A DNA stretch of 64,000 nt, taken from NCBI RefSeq assembly GCF_037126465.1, contig NW_026999351.1, positions 1,364,001 to 1,428,000 on the forward strand, given 5' to 3'. Below are positions 32,883 to 44,100 of this stretch, in pieces. The notes under the pieces were generated by a model. That model saw only the letters and a program-made list of their open reading frames with translations. It searched no databases and was not told the DNA's origin. The translations under genes were made by a program, and so were the position numbers. The DNA is from Ornithodoros turicata. Its lineage: Eukaryota > Arthropoda > Arachnida > Ixodida > Argasidae. The first letter of the stretch is position 1, and each line of letters starts with the position of its first letter.

Positions 32883-33125
32883 GTGGCTATGAGCGACGTA
32901 CAGATGTGGACAGACGGAGAGAGGATAGCAGGAAGGAGTGGGGGACAGGGAGGATTAGTATGCGTCCTGAGCCGACTTCATGGGGAACTGTGCCGACATT
33001 CGTCTGGAAAGTCTTCGGAAAACCCAGGGAAAACCTCAGACAGCACAGCCGGCGGTAGGATTCGAACCCACTACCTCCCAGTCTTCAGCACGACCTTGGT
33101 TACCACCAACGAGCGAGATGAAATA
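32883..33125 (-). mobile_element. tRNA-derived SINE (same body as 15090-15261)
   Basis: On the minus strand: box A region TGGTGGTAACCAAGG (33108-33094), a good box B GGGTTCGAATCC (within 33069-33054), then CCGGCTGTGCTGTCTGAGG, TTTTCCCTGGGTTTTCCG and GTCGGCACAGTTCCCC with GAAGTCGGC. Layout and body agree with tick tRNA-derived SINEs. It ends near 32883 in AT-rich sequence. Confidence 0.82.
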
Positions 33126-33244
33126 ACCCGCTCGGCCATGCCGCTGGTTTTCCTTTCATAGGAAGAGGCATCAAACACCTGGGCAGTCTTACCAGATGCC
33201 GTTACCAACGGCCGTCACAACATCAATACAGAATGAAGGCTAAG

Positions 33245-33249
33245 CACGT
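33245..33249. repeat. 5-bp target duplication CACGT, left (partner 38866-38870)
   Basis: CACGT directly precedes the 5' LTR and directly follows the 3' LTR. Five bases is usual for BEL/Pao integration. Confidence 0.9.
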
Positions 33250-33382
33250 TGTTAAGGAAGAGGTGGATTAACTGCTGGGCTCGTGCTAATCCCCGAGCTA
33301 AGAGGGCGTGCACTATTATTCTTTTGGGTTTTGTTCAGTAAACGTTTTGCTCTGGCTCCGATCGTCTGGCTCTTCCTCTACA
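33250..33382 (+). repeat. 5' LTR, 133 bp
   Basis: Starts TGTTAAGG and ends CTCTACA (TG...CA termini). It is short for BEL/Pao. A TATA-like or polyadenylation signal is not obvious. Confidence 0.95.
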
Positions 33383-33388
33383 CAAATT

Positions 33389-33406
33389 TGGTGCCGAAAC
33401 CCGGGA
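33389..33406 (+). promoter_or_regulatory. Primer binding site
   Basis: TGGTGCCGAAACCCGGGA lies 6 bases after the 5' LTR. The initial TGG complements a tRNA CCA end. I do not assign the tRNA. Confidence 0.85.
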
Positions 33407-33453
33407 ACCCCTGCTAGGGACTTGAGAGTGGAGGACATTCACAGGCCAGCACG

Positions 33454-34668
33454 ATGACGGAGGCGTCACAGGAATCGACTTCGAGGGTTTTCCTCCTGCA
33501 AAAGAGGAAGTCGTTTCGGCAGAGATTGACCACTGTACTGAATGAAGCCGAGCAAGCTATGCAGGTCGTTGGAAGCTCTCAGGATCCCACCACTCGTTGT
33601 GAGGTACTGCTTGAGCGCATCGTCAAATTCTCAGCCAGCCTGGATGACGTGGACAGAAAGTTGGAGTCTATGTTTACGGTCGAGGAGGTTGAAGCGGAAC
33701 TTGAGAGAATGATCGACTATCAAGACCGGGTAACCACCATCACCTGCTTACTGAAGAAACATATCGTCGAGCAGTCTTTGAGAGCTGGTTCCATACTGGA
33801 GTCCAGAAATCCTGGTGAGCTGGCGCTTCCCATTGGAGAACGTAGTCGAACTGTAGGAGATGGCCGTCACAGACCGCAGTTACCGAAGTTGGAACTCCTC
33901 AAATATAATGGCAGTCAAGAGCACTGGCAGGAATTTTGGATAAGGTTCGAATCCCTGGTAGACAGCAATGCTTCCTTGTCGAACAATGAGAAGATGTCCT
34001 ATCTGACAGCGGTTCTTACTGGCGAGGCTGCAGCTTCAATAAAGGGCCTCCAGCTGACGGGAGATATGTACGACACTGCGGTCAAGATGATTAAGGAAAG
34101 ATTTGGAAAATCCAAACATGCTGGTACAGTTTCATTTGAAGCGGTTGCTAGGTCTTCAGCCAGTACGCTTCTCCCGCAATGTTCTCGAACTGAGACGTCT
34201 TCACGACACAGTGAAGGCTCATATGAGGAGTTTAGAAGCGCTGGGTCTACCTCAAAGTCGTTTTGCTCTCTACTGTTTCCTGTTCTACAACAAGCGGTTC
34301 CGCAAGATATGATTCTCAGCTTCCAGAGGAAAGTTCACGGCGACGAACAATCGCTTGGAACTACATCGGCAGAAGATCGGTATGAGATACTTCTCACGAA
34401 GTTGCTAGACTTTATCAAGATGGAAGCTGAGTGCAGGGAGCAACTGCCACTGGCTACAGGAGATAGTGTCTACGACACGAGGAGGCCCATTCAGACGACC
34501 CTCAGACGACCCAGAGGAAGTTACGGACGACCCAGAGGAAGTTACGGCAAACTTCTTCTGAAAGACTATCGTCCGCCTCCGCTCTTGGCGTCGAAGCCAG
34601 GAAACCGACTACCAATCGTGACAAGACGGAGCCCTGCTTCTTTTGCGGGAATGATCACGAGATGCTGA
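33454..34668 (+). pseudogene. gag: BEL/Pao gag, with two compensating frameshifts
   Basis: From ATG at 33454: a coiled-coil-like N-terminus, then the BEL Gag core LPKLELLKYNG, WQEFWIRFESLVD, KMSYLTAVLTGEAA and MIKERFG. At about 34105-34115 the conserved sequence moves to another frame (LQPVRFSRNVLELRRL, KAHMRSLEALG), and it returns near 34255 (LFPVLQQAVPQDMILSFQRK). About 50 codons of the open 404-codon frame are therefore read out of phase. The zinc-knuckle region begins near 34629 in yet another frame, so a third shift lies near the end. Gag normally packages the element RNA. Confidence 0.85.
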
Positions 34669-35381
34669 ATTGCAACTTACAAGCAAATGTGGCAGAGTTG
34701 GAAGAAAGGCTTCGTAGCAGCCACAGATGCTTCCGATGCGGCAAACAGTATCATACAGCAAAGGTCTGCCGATCATTTCGTAGCCTCAAATGCAGAAAAT
34801 GTAATGGACGACACTTAACTGTGCTGTGCAAGCAGAAGAGTACAGTACCAAGGTATGGAGGGACGGTACTCGCAAGTGGCACGTGGCAACGTACAGGTTT
34901 GCGACAGGACATAGTCCTGCTGCAGACTGCGCAAGTAGTCGTTTGCGCGGCCGGAGGAAAGGAGAAGTGCGTCCGTATCCTCATAGATGGGGGAAGTCAA
35001 AGAAGTTTCGTTAAGCGAGCACTGTCCAAGAAGTTGCAATTACCGACTGTTGGGAAAGAGCATTTGGTCATCAATACGGTAGGCAAGGCCGGAACCGAAT
35101 CGTTGCATCGTAGAGTGAAAGTCAGGCTTCGGTCGCAGTATACTTCCGAGGAAGTTTGCATTGAAGCTCTTGAGATACCAGAAATCTGCATCGGCAATCT
35201 TCCTAATATTGACCGGAAATCTCTTGCTCAGCTGAAGTCCGAGGGAATGTCTTTAGCAGATGAAGCTACGTTCGCTGACGCGTCACCTGAAATACTGATA
35301 CTTGTAGGAGCAGATTTCTATGGGCCATTTTCGGATGGACTCTACAAGGCCTACGGGAAAGCAATCAGGTTACGAGTCTAA
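34629..35381 (+). pseudogene. BEL/Pao zinc knuckles and aspartic protease
   Basis: The frame carries CFFCGNDHEMLNC, CFRCGKQYHTAKVC and CRKCNGRHLTVLC (nucleic-acid-binding knuckles) and then the protease with RILIDGGSQRSFV. Its active site reads D-G-G where D-S-G or D-T-G is usual. ILVGADFYG follows near the end. The frame is open from 34629 to 35381 but is out of phase with both gag and the downstream pol frame. It would normally be read as part of one Gag-Pol polyprotein. Confidence 0.8.
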
Positions 35382-38300
35382 CGCTCTACATGTGCAAGTG
35401 TCCAGCGTTAACCACGACGAGGTCTCCAATGCGCTGCAGTCTTTCTGGGAGTTAGAGCACCTTGGTATTGTTGACAGTGAAGAGTCGGAGGGCAAGAAGC
35501 ATGAAGTTTTCCAGAGGTTTCAGGACACAACCAGATTTGAAGATGGTCGTTATACAGTGCGCCTGCCGTGGAATGAAGACCTCGTCTCACGACTGGGAAA
35601 CAACAAGGCTGTAGCGGAGCAGCGTTTACGCAGCGCCACCCGTACTCTTTTGAGAGATCAAGAGGTCATGAACGAATACGATCAGGTGATACGACAGTAT
35701 CTCATTAACGGTCATGCCGAGCGTATTGATGCAGCATCACCAACACCTGTTGCTGCCCCGGAATATTACATGCCAAATCATGCAGTTATCAGACGCGAGA
35801 GGGAGACTACGAAGGTTAGAATTGTATTCGACGCCTCATCGAGTGCTCCGGGTTTTCTATCCCTGAACCAAGTTCTGCACGCCGGTCCAAACTTGAACTC
35901 TGACATCCTTTCTCTGCTCTTAAGGTTTCGAATGCATCGCATAGGCATGGTGGCAGACATCGAGAAAGCTTTCTTGCAGATTGCACTTCACAAACAGGAT
36001 ACAGACGCTCTGCGCTTCTTATGGTACACTTCGACGCCGATCGCAGGACAGCCTCTACCGTCTATTGAGACATGGCGCATGACACGAGTGCCATTCGGAG
36101 CACGATCTAGTCCGTTCCTGCTGTCCGCAACCATTCAGCATCATTTACAGCAAGTAGAGAAGGATTACTTGCAGACTGCTACGCTCTTGGAGCAATCCTT
36201 TTACGTGGACGATTTAGTGGTCAGTGTCAGCACCTCAGGAAATGCCAGGACACTTCATGAGGAAACTCTGAGCATATTCGAAGCGGCCGGCATGAAGATA
36301 AAGAAGTGGGTCACTAACGATGAGGCACTTCTACGAGAGATGTTTAAAAAGGGGAACTCTACAACGGAGACTACACAGAATCAGACTAAGAAGGTTTTGG
36401 GGGTCATATGGGATCTTCAACATGATCAGTTACGATGTTCAGTTGCGTCTGTCCTGGACTCCATGACGGAAAAGGAGAGTGTCAAGAGACATGTACTGCA
36501 GACCATTTCCAGGATTTACGACCCATTTGGCCTGTTAGGACCCTTCACTATTTCGGGCAAGATCATGCTCCAGAAGATTTGGGAGGCAGGATTGCAATGG
36601 AATGATCAGTTACCTTCAGACATCGATGCAGAGTGGAGAGAGTGGTGCAAAGGAGTCGCGGAACTGCAGCACATATCTGTTCCTAGGGAGATAGCGAGCA
36701 ACTCATTCGTCGACAGGCTGCGCAACTTGCATATTTTCGCAGACGCCAGCCCAAGGGCATATGGTGCGGTAGTCTACCTCGAGCATTTGTCCGACGACGG
36801 TTCTCGCGGCATGGCATTTCTACTTAGCAAAAGCAGAGTCTCACCTCTCAAGCGCCAGACACTTCCGAGGCTTGAACTCACAGCAGCTCTTCTTGCTGCC
36901 AGATTATATCGCTTTGTATCCACTGCTTTGCAGACAGAGTTCGATTATGTATGTTGGACAGATTCCTTAATCACCTTGCATTGGATCAAGGGATCGGCAT
37001 CCAGATGGAAGACCTACGTGGCAAACCGGGTGCGCCAGATACATGAGCTGACTTCTCCTGAAAGATGGCGTCATTGTCCTGGTGAAGAGAATCCGGCAGA
37101 CTTTCTCACGAGAGGGATTAAGGGGCACGAGCTGCGTGACTGTGAAGTTTGGTGGAAAGGCCCACGATGGCTGAGTCAGCCAGATTTATGGCCGCACACA
37201 GCATTTCCAGATCATACTGAAGGAGACGAGGAATGCTTGGACGCGCAGGTCGCATTGGTCAGCTGCACGACACATTTACTTTCACCCGAACGTTTCAGTA
37301 GTGCCAATCGACTTCTTAGAGTCACCGCATGGATACTGCGCTACGTACACAACTCGAAGCGGTCAAACGTCAAGAAAACAGGTCCTCTCTCTACTGAAGA
37401 AATGGCGTCATCAGAGCTGTACTGGATCAAGGCTACTCAGACAAAGCTACTTACAGAAAGGTCCTCTCATCTCGAGAACTTCCGCCATTACCAGGATAAC
37501 GATGGACTACTGCGACTAGAGGGTCGTCTGCAGTGCTCTCAGCAGTCACAAGCAGCCAAGCATCCCATACTGTTGCCGCCAGCGTCAGAGGCTTGGTTCA
37601 CGTTGCTTATCATACTCAGAGCGCACTTAAGGATGTCCCACGCCGGTGTACAGGAAACTCTGCACCAGTTAAGAGAAGAATTCTGGGTAATCAAAGGTCG
37701 TCAGTCAGTGAAGTATGCTCTTTATCAATGTCTTTTTTGTCGACGACTGAAGACACGCCCCTGCACAGAGCAGGAGGCACCCTTACCTGCCGATAGGGTC
37801 ACTCAGCAACTTGCGTTTGAAGTCGTTGGCGTAGATTTTGCGGGGCCACTTTATTACAGAACGGCCGAAGGGCAACGGAAAGCGTACGTGGCTCTTTTTA
37901 CTTGCACAGTCACCAGGGCAATTCATCTTGAGCTCGTCTCCGACCAATCCTTCGGGACCTTCGTTATGGCCGTCAGACGCTTTGTAGCACGCCGAGGTTT
38001 GCCAAGGAAGGTCTATTCAGATAACTTCTTAACCTTTAAGAAAGCCGCTCGAGAGATTCCTGCCTTACTGGCGAATCAGTTCCAAGCGGTACGTGAGTAT
38101 GCCACACAAGAACGAATAACATGGGAGTTTATTGCCGAACGTGCCGCCTGGTGGGGAGGCTTCTGGGAGCGTATGGTCCGCTCAGTTAAAGATGCTCTCA
38201 GAAGAACACTAGGTCGGAGTCAGCTAGACTTTCAACAGTTGCTGACCGTGTTAACAGAAGTCGAAGCGATCGTCAACTCACGGCCATTGACACAAATGTC

Positions 38301-38487
38301 AGAAGATCCTGGCGACACCCAAGCTTTGTCTCCGTCGCATCTGATATTGGGGAAGCGACTCACGGCGTTGCCGCCAATTAAGAGACGTCAGACAGCGTGC
38401 CGAACCGTTAGAGGTGCTGCAAGTAAAGGAACGGCTCCTCACTGCATACTGGAGGCAGTGGAACAAGGACTACTTGCTACAGCTTAG
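35320..38487 (+). CDS. pol: BEL/Pao pol: RT, RNase H, integrase (C-terminus shifted)
   Basis: A 1,055-codon open frame. RT: YYMPNHAVIR, TKVRIVFDASS, MVADIEKAFLQI, VPFGARSSPFLL and the YVDD box (36202-36213). RNase H region: LHIFADASPRAYGAV, LPRLELTAALLA, CWTDSLITLHWI. Integrase: an H/C zinc region (SHAG...CLFCRRLKTRPC) and the DDE core with GVDFAGP (about 37828), YSDNFLTF (about 38016) and GGFWERMV (about 38160). All catalytic residues are present. The last ~20 codons are out of phase: the true integrase C-terminus continues in the frame 38414-38707. The first codons before ESNALHVQ are likely also in the wrong frame. Confidence 0.93.
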   Translation: MGHFRMDSTRPTGKQSGYESNALHVQVSSVNHDEVSNALQSFWELEHLGIVDSEESEGKKHEVFQRFQDTTRFEDGRYTVRLPWNEDLVSRLGNNKAVAEQRLRSATRTLLRDQEVMNEYDQVIRQYLINGHAERIDAASPTPVAAPEYYMPNHAVIRRERETTKVRIVFDASSSAPGFLSLNQVLHAGPNLNSDILSLLLRFRMHRIGMVADIEKAFLQIALHKQDTDALRFLWYTSTPIAGQPLPSIETWRMTRVPFGARSSPFLLSATIQHHLQQVEKDYLQTATLLEQSFYVDDLVVSVSTSGNARTLHEETLSIFEAAGMKIKKWVTNDEALLREMFKKGNSTTETTQNQTKKVLGVIWDLQHDQLRCSVASVLDSMTEKESVKRHVLQTISRIYDPFGLLGPFTISGKIMLQKIWEAGLQWNDQLPSDIDAEWREWCKGVAELQHISVPREIASNSFVDRLRNLHIFADASPRAYGAVVYLEHLSDDGSRGMAFLLSKSRVSPLKRQTLPRLELTAALLAARLYRFVSTALQTEFDYVCWTDSLITLHWIKGSASRWKTYVANRVRQIHELTSPERWRHCPGEENPADFLTRGIKGHELRDCEVWWKGPRWLSQPDLWPHTAFPDHTEGDEECLDAQVALVSCTTHLLSPERFSSANRLLRVTAWILRYVHNSKRSNVKKTGPLSTEEMASSELYWIKATQTKLLTERSSHLENFRHYQDNDGLLRLEGRLQCSQQSQAAKHPILLPPASEAWFTLLIILRAHLRMSHAGVQETLHQLREEFWVIKGRQSVKYALYQCLFCRRLKTRPCTEQEAPLPADRVTQQLAFEVVGVDFAGPLYYRTAEGQRKAYVALFTCTVTRAIHLELVSDQSFGTFVMAVRRFVARRGLPRKVYSDNFLTFKKAAREIPALLANQFQAVREYATQERITWEFIAERAAWWGGFWERMVRSVKDALRRTLGRSQLDFQQLLTVLTEVEAIVNSRPLTQMSEDPGDTQALSPSHLILGKRLTALPPIKRRQTACRTVRGAASKGTAPHCILEAVEQGLLATA

Positions 38488-38707
38488 ATCTGCAAACCTG
38501 AGTCGACATGCAACCTCCAACAGCGTTCAACCGCATCAACTCGTACTACTGGCGGATCAGCGGCAGCCAAGGATGTTTTGGAAGCTAGCAAGGATGCAGG
38601 AGCTTCATACTGGACGTGATGGACTTGTACGATCGTGCACGCTCAAGACAGTCACTGGTTCCTTCATCAGAAGACCAATTCAGCTACTTCATCCTCTTGA
38701 GGTCTAG
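38414..38707 (+). pseudogene. Integrase C-terminal domain, frameshifted from pol
   Basis: The frame contains LLTAYWRQWNKDYLLQLR, QLVLLADQRQPRMFWKLARM and SFIRRPIQLLHPLEV, the usual C-terminal end of BEL/Pao integrases just before the polypurine tract. It joins the main pol frame by a single-base shift near 38405-38420. Confidence 0.88.
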
Positions 38708-38720
38708 ATTTGAGACGCAT

Positions 38721-38732
38721 CGGGCGGGGGAG
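38721..38732 (+). other. Polypurine tract
   Basis: A G-rich stretch (CGGGCGGGGGAG) immediately before the 3' LTR, the expected site for plus-strand priming. It holds two pyrimidines. Confidence 0.7.
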
Positions 38733-38865
38733 TGTTAAGGAAGAGGTGGATTAACTGCTGGGCTCGTGCTAATCCCCGAGCTAAGAGGGCGTGCACTATT
38801 ATTCTTTTGGGTTTTGTTCAGTAAACGTTTTGCTCTGGCTCCGATCGTCTGGCTCTTCCTCTACA
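38733..38865 (+). repeat. 3' LTR, 133 bp
   Basis: Identical to 33250-33382 by direct comparison; followed by the CACGT duplication (38866-38870). Confidence 0.95.
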
Positions 38866-38870
38866 CACGT

Positions 38871-41790
38871 ATTCACTAGAATGAAGTAGCTGATTTCCTT
38901 CTAACAATAGGCCCTTTTGGAAAAAGTGCGCCATCCAGTGGCAAGGATGCGTAACTTCGCCATGATGCAGTCAAAGCGTCCGAACAGCTGAGCGTCCTTC
39001 ATTTTCCGATTCACTGTAGGTTCGCGTTTTCCCAGCATGCCTCTTAACACTTTATTAAAACATTTTATTCAAATATTTACTATTTACATACACTTACAAA
39101 GGGAACAGCGAGGCGTTCCCAGGAATGCAGTCCCATGGAAATCAGATGTAAATGCACAACACGAATATTCATAGTCGTACGAAGACACATTTACGTAACA
39201 AAAGAAAAAAAAAAGAGAAAAAAAAAGAGTGCGCCTGAGCGTTCCTCCCAAGTGAATAGAGTGCGACCCCAACCATTAACGAATTTAACGACTCAGCAAA
39301 TTTTTCCCTGCTTTCTTTTTATTCCTTCCCTCTCCCCACTACTCTGTTCTCTTTTCTTCCCCTTTGTCGCTTTCTCCCTCCCCTTGCTAAATGAACTCCC
39401 ACGCACCGTGTGAATGAGTGGGACGCGGTCATTATTTAAATAAACGTTCAAACGAGTTTCGTGAAAAAGACCTTCTAAAGCAGGGACTGTGTCACGATAC
39501 AATTGCACAACCAATAAGCAAGACCGTACTTACTTTTCAAACCACGACCAACCACACAGGCACCGTTCTGCGTACGCTCCTTCTCCACTTCTCATGTTTC
39601 TGACTTGTTTAATTTTTATTGCACACGTGTAAAGGACAATGTTGGGCGCTTATTTAATCGCATATGCGTCCTGTAGAGTTACATAACTGGCCTACTCCAG
39701 TCCTGTTTCATTCGTCCGATCGTCTCTATTAGACGCCATACCGCATGCGTGAGGCGCTTGCCGCACTGCTCACAAGGGCAACTGCGCTTCAGCGTGTTAA
39801 AAGACGCTGAAAGTACACTTATTGTACGTCCTGGTCTTATACTGCTAGGTGAAAATTTCCGAAGTCTATGATATAGGCTCGTGATGATGATGCGAACGTG
39901 TCTTGTTCGGGGATTGAGAAGAACTCTTATGCTGATGTATTTTATGTCCGAACCGTTTTCTTCGACACCCTGAAGGTGCTGAATGATGGACTAAGGTAGT
40001 GGGTGCGTCATTTCAACGATACCACACCCATCTTCGTCGGCTACGACTGCCGAAGCTCACTCCTTCGCATAAGATAGCAGTTCCATGGACTGCAAACATG
40101 ATCTGATTTCATGCATGGCCTTACGTACGACTCCTTCAGCGCGATCAGCGCCTCCCGGTCAGAGAAGGACAGTTCAACGTTCAACAGAGGGGCAATTTTA
40201 GCTGAGTTCGGAGGTGGCGCTAGTGTTGGGCGCAACAATTTCGAGAGTGAACCGACCTCGATTAGCAGAGATTGGTCAGCGCTCAGCCCCTGAACGTGCC
40301 GACACTAGTGCAGCGTGCAGTCAATAAATTGCTGATATAAAAATAGCGGTTCAATTTCACACTCTGCAGCAAAGGAAGTTGGTTGCTCTTAAAACCACAA
40401 AATAAATGTATGAGCAAAATATGTCACCAATCCCATCAGGCTGCACCTCAATCGTCAACAGGAAGATGTAAAACGATATAATGTGAACAGCGAGGGTGAT
40501 ATATTGTTCATTGGTCATTATCTGGGCCTGTAACGCACATCAAGAATGCTCCTAAATGCTGATGTCCGGCACATTAAATTATTATTATTATGGTGCAATA
40601 TTTCGTTTTTCTTCTTTCGGTTCTTTTTTTTTTTTTTTTGCTTCGATTGCGTGTTCGCTTCTGAGCCGTGGCTTTGAGCGCTGCTCCTGTTGCGGTTTCG
40701 GTTTCTTTGTAGCAAATTTGGATAATAAGGAAATTAGAATATGACAAGCAAGGTGGTGTACTATAAAAAGGTGCCGTTTGCTTGAATGTGATTGTTCCTC
40801 AAATTCCAGGAAATGTGAACTCTGCGGATAATTCCTCGGAGCATGCAGATACATTTGAGGGACACTAATGAACATAAGAAAGATTGCCAGCAATTGCACG
40901 TCAGTATCTTGCGGCATTTACTATTATGGGTTACATAAGGCAGGTCACACTTTCAGAGATTAGAGGCAGCAATATTATTGCTGCCCCTTTCCCTCTTCCC
41001 TTGTTCCATATTTCCCTCACCTTTTTCTTTGGCTCCGCGCCGACTGGTCACGTTCTATTTCAGTGCATCTTTTTGGAGTTCTCAACTACTTACAGATTTT
41101 GCTTTAACTGCCGCTTTGTGGTAAGTAATTATCTCTACCTTTCGCCCTGTTGACTATGATTCCTCAAACGGGGACCCCTTCTTGTTCCATCTTATTTTGT
41201 ACTTGTGCCAATTTCCTCTTGTAGCGATTTTAGTATGCCCGACGGACTCTGACACGATTTCTAATTAGAATTGGGGACACATTCGTGATTTCTTGAATTC
41301 ATTCTTTAGGCAGTGGAAGCTCCCTATATGCCCTCATTACCATTCCTGTTTTACGTTGTTGTTTTTTTTTCCGAACCGCTACATCCACTTTACTACTTCT
41401 TGCCTTTTGCTCCGCCTTTCTGCGGCACACATAGTTTTGCTAGATGAGCCCCTTCATTGCCTTGTGCAAAACAACATTAAGGGTCAATTCAATCTAGTGA
41501 CATATAAGCATTCGCAAAGTTGGTTACCTTTTGCTGTCCTGTCTGAAGCAAGTAACCCCTGCTGAGCATTTTATGATTTCCCCTGTCGTGAACAAGAAAC
41601 ACCCCGTAGATGAATTTATGCTTTTTCCTGTCTTGCTCGAGCAAGGAACTTGCTTCTTATAATTGTTGCTTCTAATAATTATGTTTCTAATAATGCTAGC
41701 ATCTATTTGCGATAAGTGTAATGTGAGAGAGAGTGAGTGCCCCAGTCGTTGGAGTAACAAAGCACGCGCAGTTTCTTCGCTTTGGCTGTA
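38871..41790. other. Unassigned 2.9 kb
   Basis: Low-complexity tracts (A-rich at 39200-39225, T-run at 40622-40640) and short ORFs only. I noticed a stretch on the minus strand near 41600 that reads KFIYGVFL, resembling part of a Kunitz domain, but the cysteines are missing. Confidence 0.4.
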
Positions 41791-42765
41791 TTTATAGAGA
41801 GTAGCTCTCCGCGCTTTGAGGAAAAGGAGGAAAAAGCAAGAGATAGCTGCCTTTGTTTTTTCTCATTGTTCCATGACAATTTTCTGTGTGTTGGACACCT
41901 CCAGTGGATTCATAAAACAAAGTAAGGTTTGTAGTGTCTGTTAGAATAAAAATTTTAAAGTGTTCGATTAGATTAGCAGCGGTTGCAAGCAAACTCCTGG
42001 GGGAGTAGTTTGTGCTATGTCGGCAAAGTGAAGGTGTATTGATGGGACTGTGATAAAGCAAGTGTATGAAAACGACAATCTTGTAATTAATGAGGATATA
42101 GATATCTAGGATATTTAACGAGCGAAATGCATAAATGATGGAGTCTTGAGGATCATGGGGCAATATTCCTCTAAGCGCTCGTTTTTGCACTATTAGCAGT
42201 GGATTAATAATGGTAGGTATGTCAGGCAATAAACTTCAAAAGTATATGAGATGTGAGAATATACTACAGCGTAGTATACTGGAATTAAGATGTTAATCGG
42301 AACTAAGTAACGGAAGACGTACAGTCCAGAAGAAATCTTCCCACGAGTAAACTGAACATGATTCCGCTATGTCAGGTTTTCGTGAAATATCGCGCCTAAG
42401 AATTCCGTGCTCTATATGCAACTGATGGTGTGGTTGACGAATACGAGGTGATGGTTACTCTTGTCTATGTGACTCTGAGGAGTATGAAATATAGTGTAGG
42501 ACATTTATCAACGTTAGCTGCTTGTTTGCTCAACGACAGCCAGTGATAAAATTTTTCCATAGCAGTGTTTGCTTTCGAATACAGAGTCGTAATGCAGGTT
42601 GAAGATATTACTGTCATCTGCATATAACAGGCATGATTCTGCAAGAAAGCTTGGCAGATCACTTATATCAGAGAGGAACACTAGTTGTCCTAGAGTGGAA
42701 CCCTGAGGAACGGAGGCATTGATGTTAAAGGGAGACTTCGGAAGTATTAAAAAAAAAAAAAACAA

Positions 42766-43200
42766 TAGGTAAGCATCATACCGAACACGGACCCCTCCCT
42801 TGATACCGAATACAAAATTCGCATTAATTTGGCGCGAATAATTAATTCGTAAATGATGTCAATACCAAATCGAAACCAACATGCAAAGGGCACAGCGGTT
42901 CGCCAGGAGGAAAGTACTGTGACGTCACCCCGCATTATGGTCGGCTACGAAGCTTGCATTCTTCTATGCAGGATGACGTCGACAGTGTTGTTTTCAGCGC
43001 CATCTTCCTTCACTGAGGTGAAGCGCTCACTTCGTAATAATTCGTTCGAATAAAATCTGTGCACTTTGGGAACGCGACATTTCGTACGTAGGTTCCTGAC
43101 ACCGCAAGGGTTACTGCTATCTCACAATCGTTTTTCCTATTCTAAGGCAAGTCCCAAGTCCCATTTTAAGGCAACTGGACTCATGGCCCGCTACTGTGAC
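42766..43200. other. Insertion within the minus-strand LINE
   Basis: About 430 bp separate RT blocks that should be close together. It is bordered at 42750-42763 by an A-run. Its origin was not recognised. Confidence 0.45.
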
Positions 43201-43646
43201 ATACTGCTTCCTCTTCTCGAGATAACCATGTAAGTAGATTTAAAGGTAGCCCTCTTATCCCGTACAACTCGAGTTTTCGCAGGAGAATGTCGTGGGTAAT
43301 CAAGTGAAATTCCTGTCAGTTGATCTATGAAGATTCCCATACTAATATTTTTTTTCTATTGCTTTTTATCTTTTCAGCTGCCTTGACTAGTGCAAGTGTG
43401 CATGGTTGACCTCCCCTTCTGGAATCCAAACTGAGATGCACTAATCAGGTGCGCCTTTCTTGTATAGTCGTACTAAAAGAAGTTTCTCAAAACTTTTGCT
43501 GTACAATGGTAGAATTGATATCCGCCGGTAACTATAAATATTGGAGCTATTTCCCTTAATAAAAGTAGGGATTACTTTGGCTGTCTTCGGTCCCTCAAGA
43601 AATACACTATCAAGGAACATTTCATTGACAAGATCAGTTAAGGCTT

Positions 43647-43799
43647 CCCAAGCACCACAAAGCACTGAAAGTCGAGTGCAATAGGGATGGATTGTATATG
43701 CCTTATCAATGCTGTTTAGTTTCCCGAGCCCGTTCAAGGCCTTCCACCTGCCCGTCCACCCGTAATGCTCTCGTCTTTCAGTACACTGTGCTGCTTGGG
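43647..43799. mobile_element. 153-bp MITE, CCCAAGCAGC family, copy 2
   Basis: The left starts CCCAAGCACCACAAAGCACT and the right ends TGTGCTGCTTGGG. Same length (153 bp) as 31709-31861, with matching inverted repeats. It interrupts the minus-strand LINE between two RT blocks, so it is younger than that LINE. Confidence 0.85.
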
Positions 43800-44100
43800 T
43801 CTGCTAGGTGGTAACAAAATCGCTTAATGAAAGCAACCGATCATGTCCCTTGGACCTTCGATTTCTCATAGCTTTTATCACGGAGATAACTTCTACCGCG
43901 CAGGTGGGGGTACATAAAACCTGTGGTGATTTTCTGCAGGCAATGAAGGTGGCTTATTGTTATCGGGTATATCAATGTCGGTAGCATTTTCACAAAATTC
44001 ACTAAACATTCACTAAACATTCTACAAACTTTTGTGGGATCAGTTACTGTACCATTAACAGTATATGTTAAAGAAATGACGTTCACTACCATTTCAGCCC

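Larger units (their letters stand above)
33250..38865 (+). mobile_element. BEL/Pao LTR retrotransposon, full length, identical LTRs
   Basis: 5.6-kb element with 133-bp LTRs (33250-33382 and 38733-38865), a primer binding site, gag, protease, RT, RNase H, integrase and a polypurine tract in the BEL/Pao order, and a CACGT target duplication. The two LTRs are identical base for base by direct comparison, which means recent insertion. The genes nevertheless carry several single-base frameshifts (near 34110, 34255, 34600, 35360 and 38410). Either it was mobilised in trans, or some indels are sequencing errors. Confidence 0.95.
41792..44100 (-). mobile_element. CR1/L2-group LINE RT relic, interrupted
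   Basis: Blocks on the minus strand, from high to low coordinates: EVISVIKAMRNRRSKGHD (near 43890), then after a MITE AKVIPTFIKGNSS and SKSFEKLLLVRL (43600-43460), FGFQKGRSTMH and FHLITHDILLRKLELYG (43430-43260), an unrelated interval (about 43200-42765), INASVPQGSTLGQLVFL and SCLLYADDSNIF (42750-42580), and the C-terminal LLIVQKRALRGIL and LNILDIYIL (42200-42080). The order is that of a LINE reverse transcriptase with the YADD box intact, but the frame is broken many times. Outer ends are undefined. Confidence 0.78.

Noticed and set aside
41590..41660. Minus-strand KFIYGVFL resembling a Kunitz segment
   Set aside because: The required cysteines and flanking splice sites are missing; similarity is limited to four residues.
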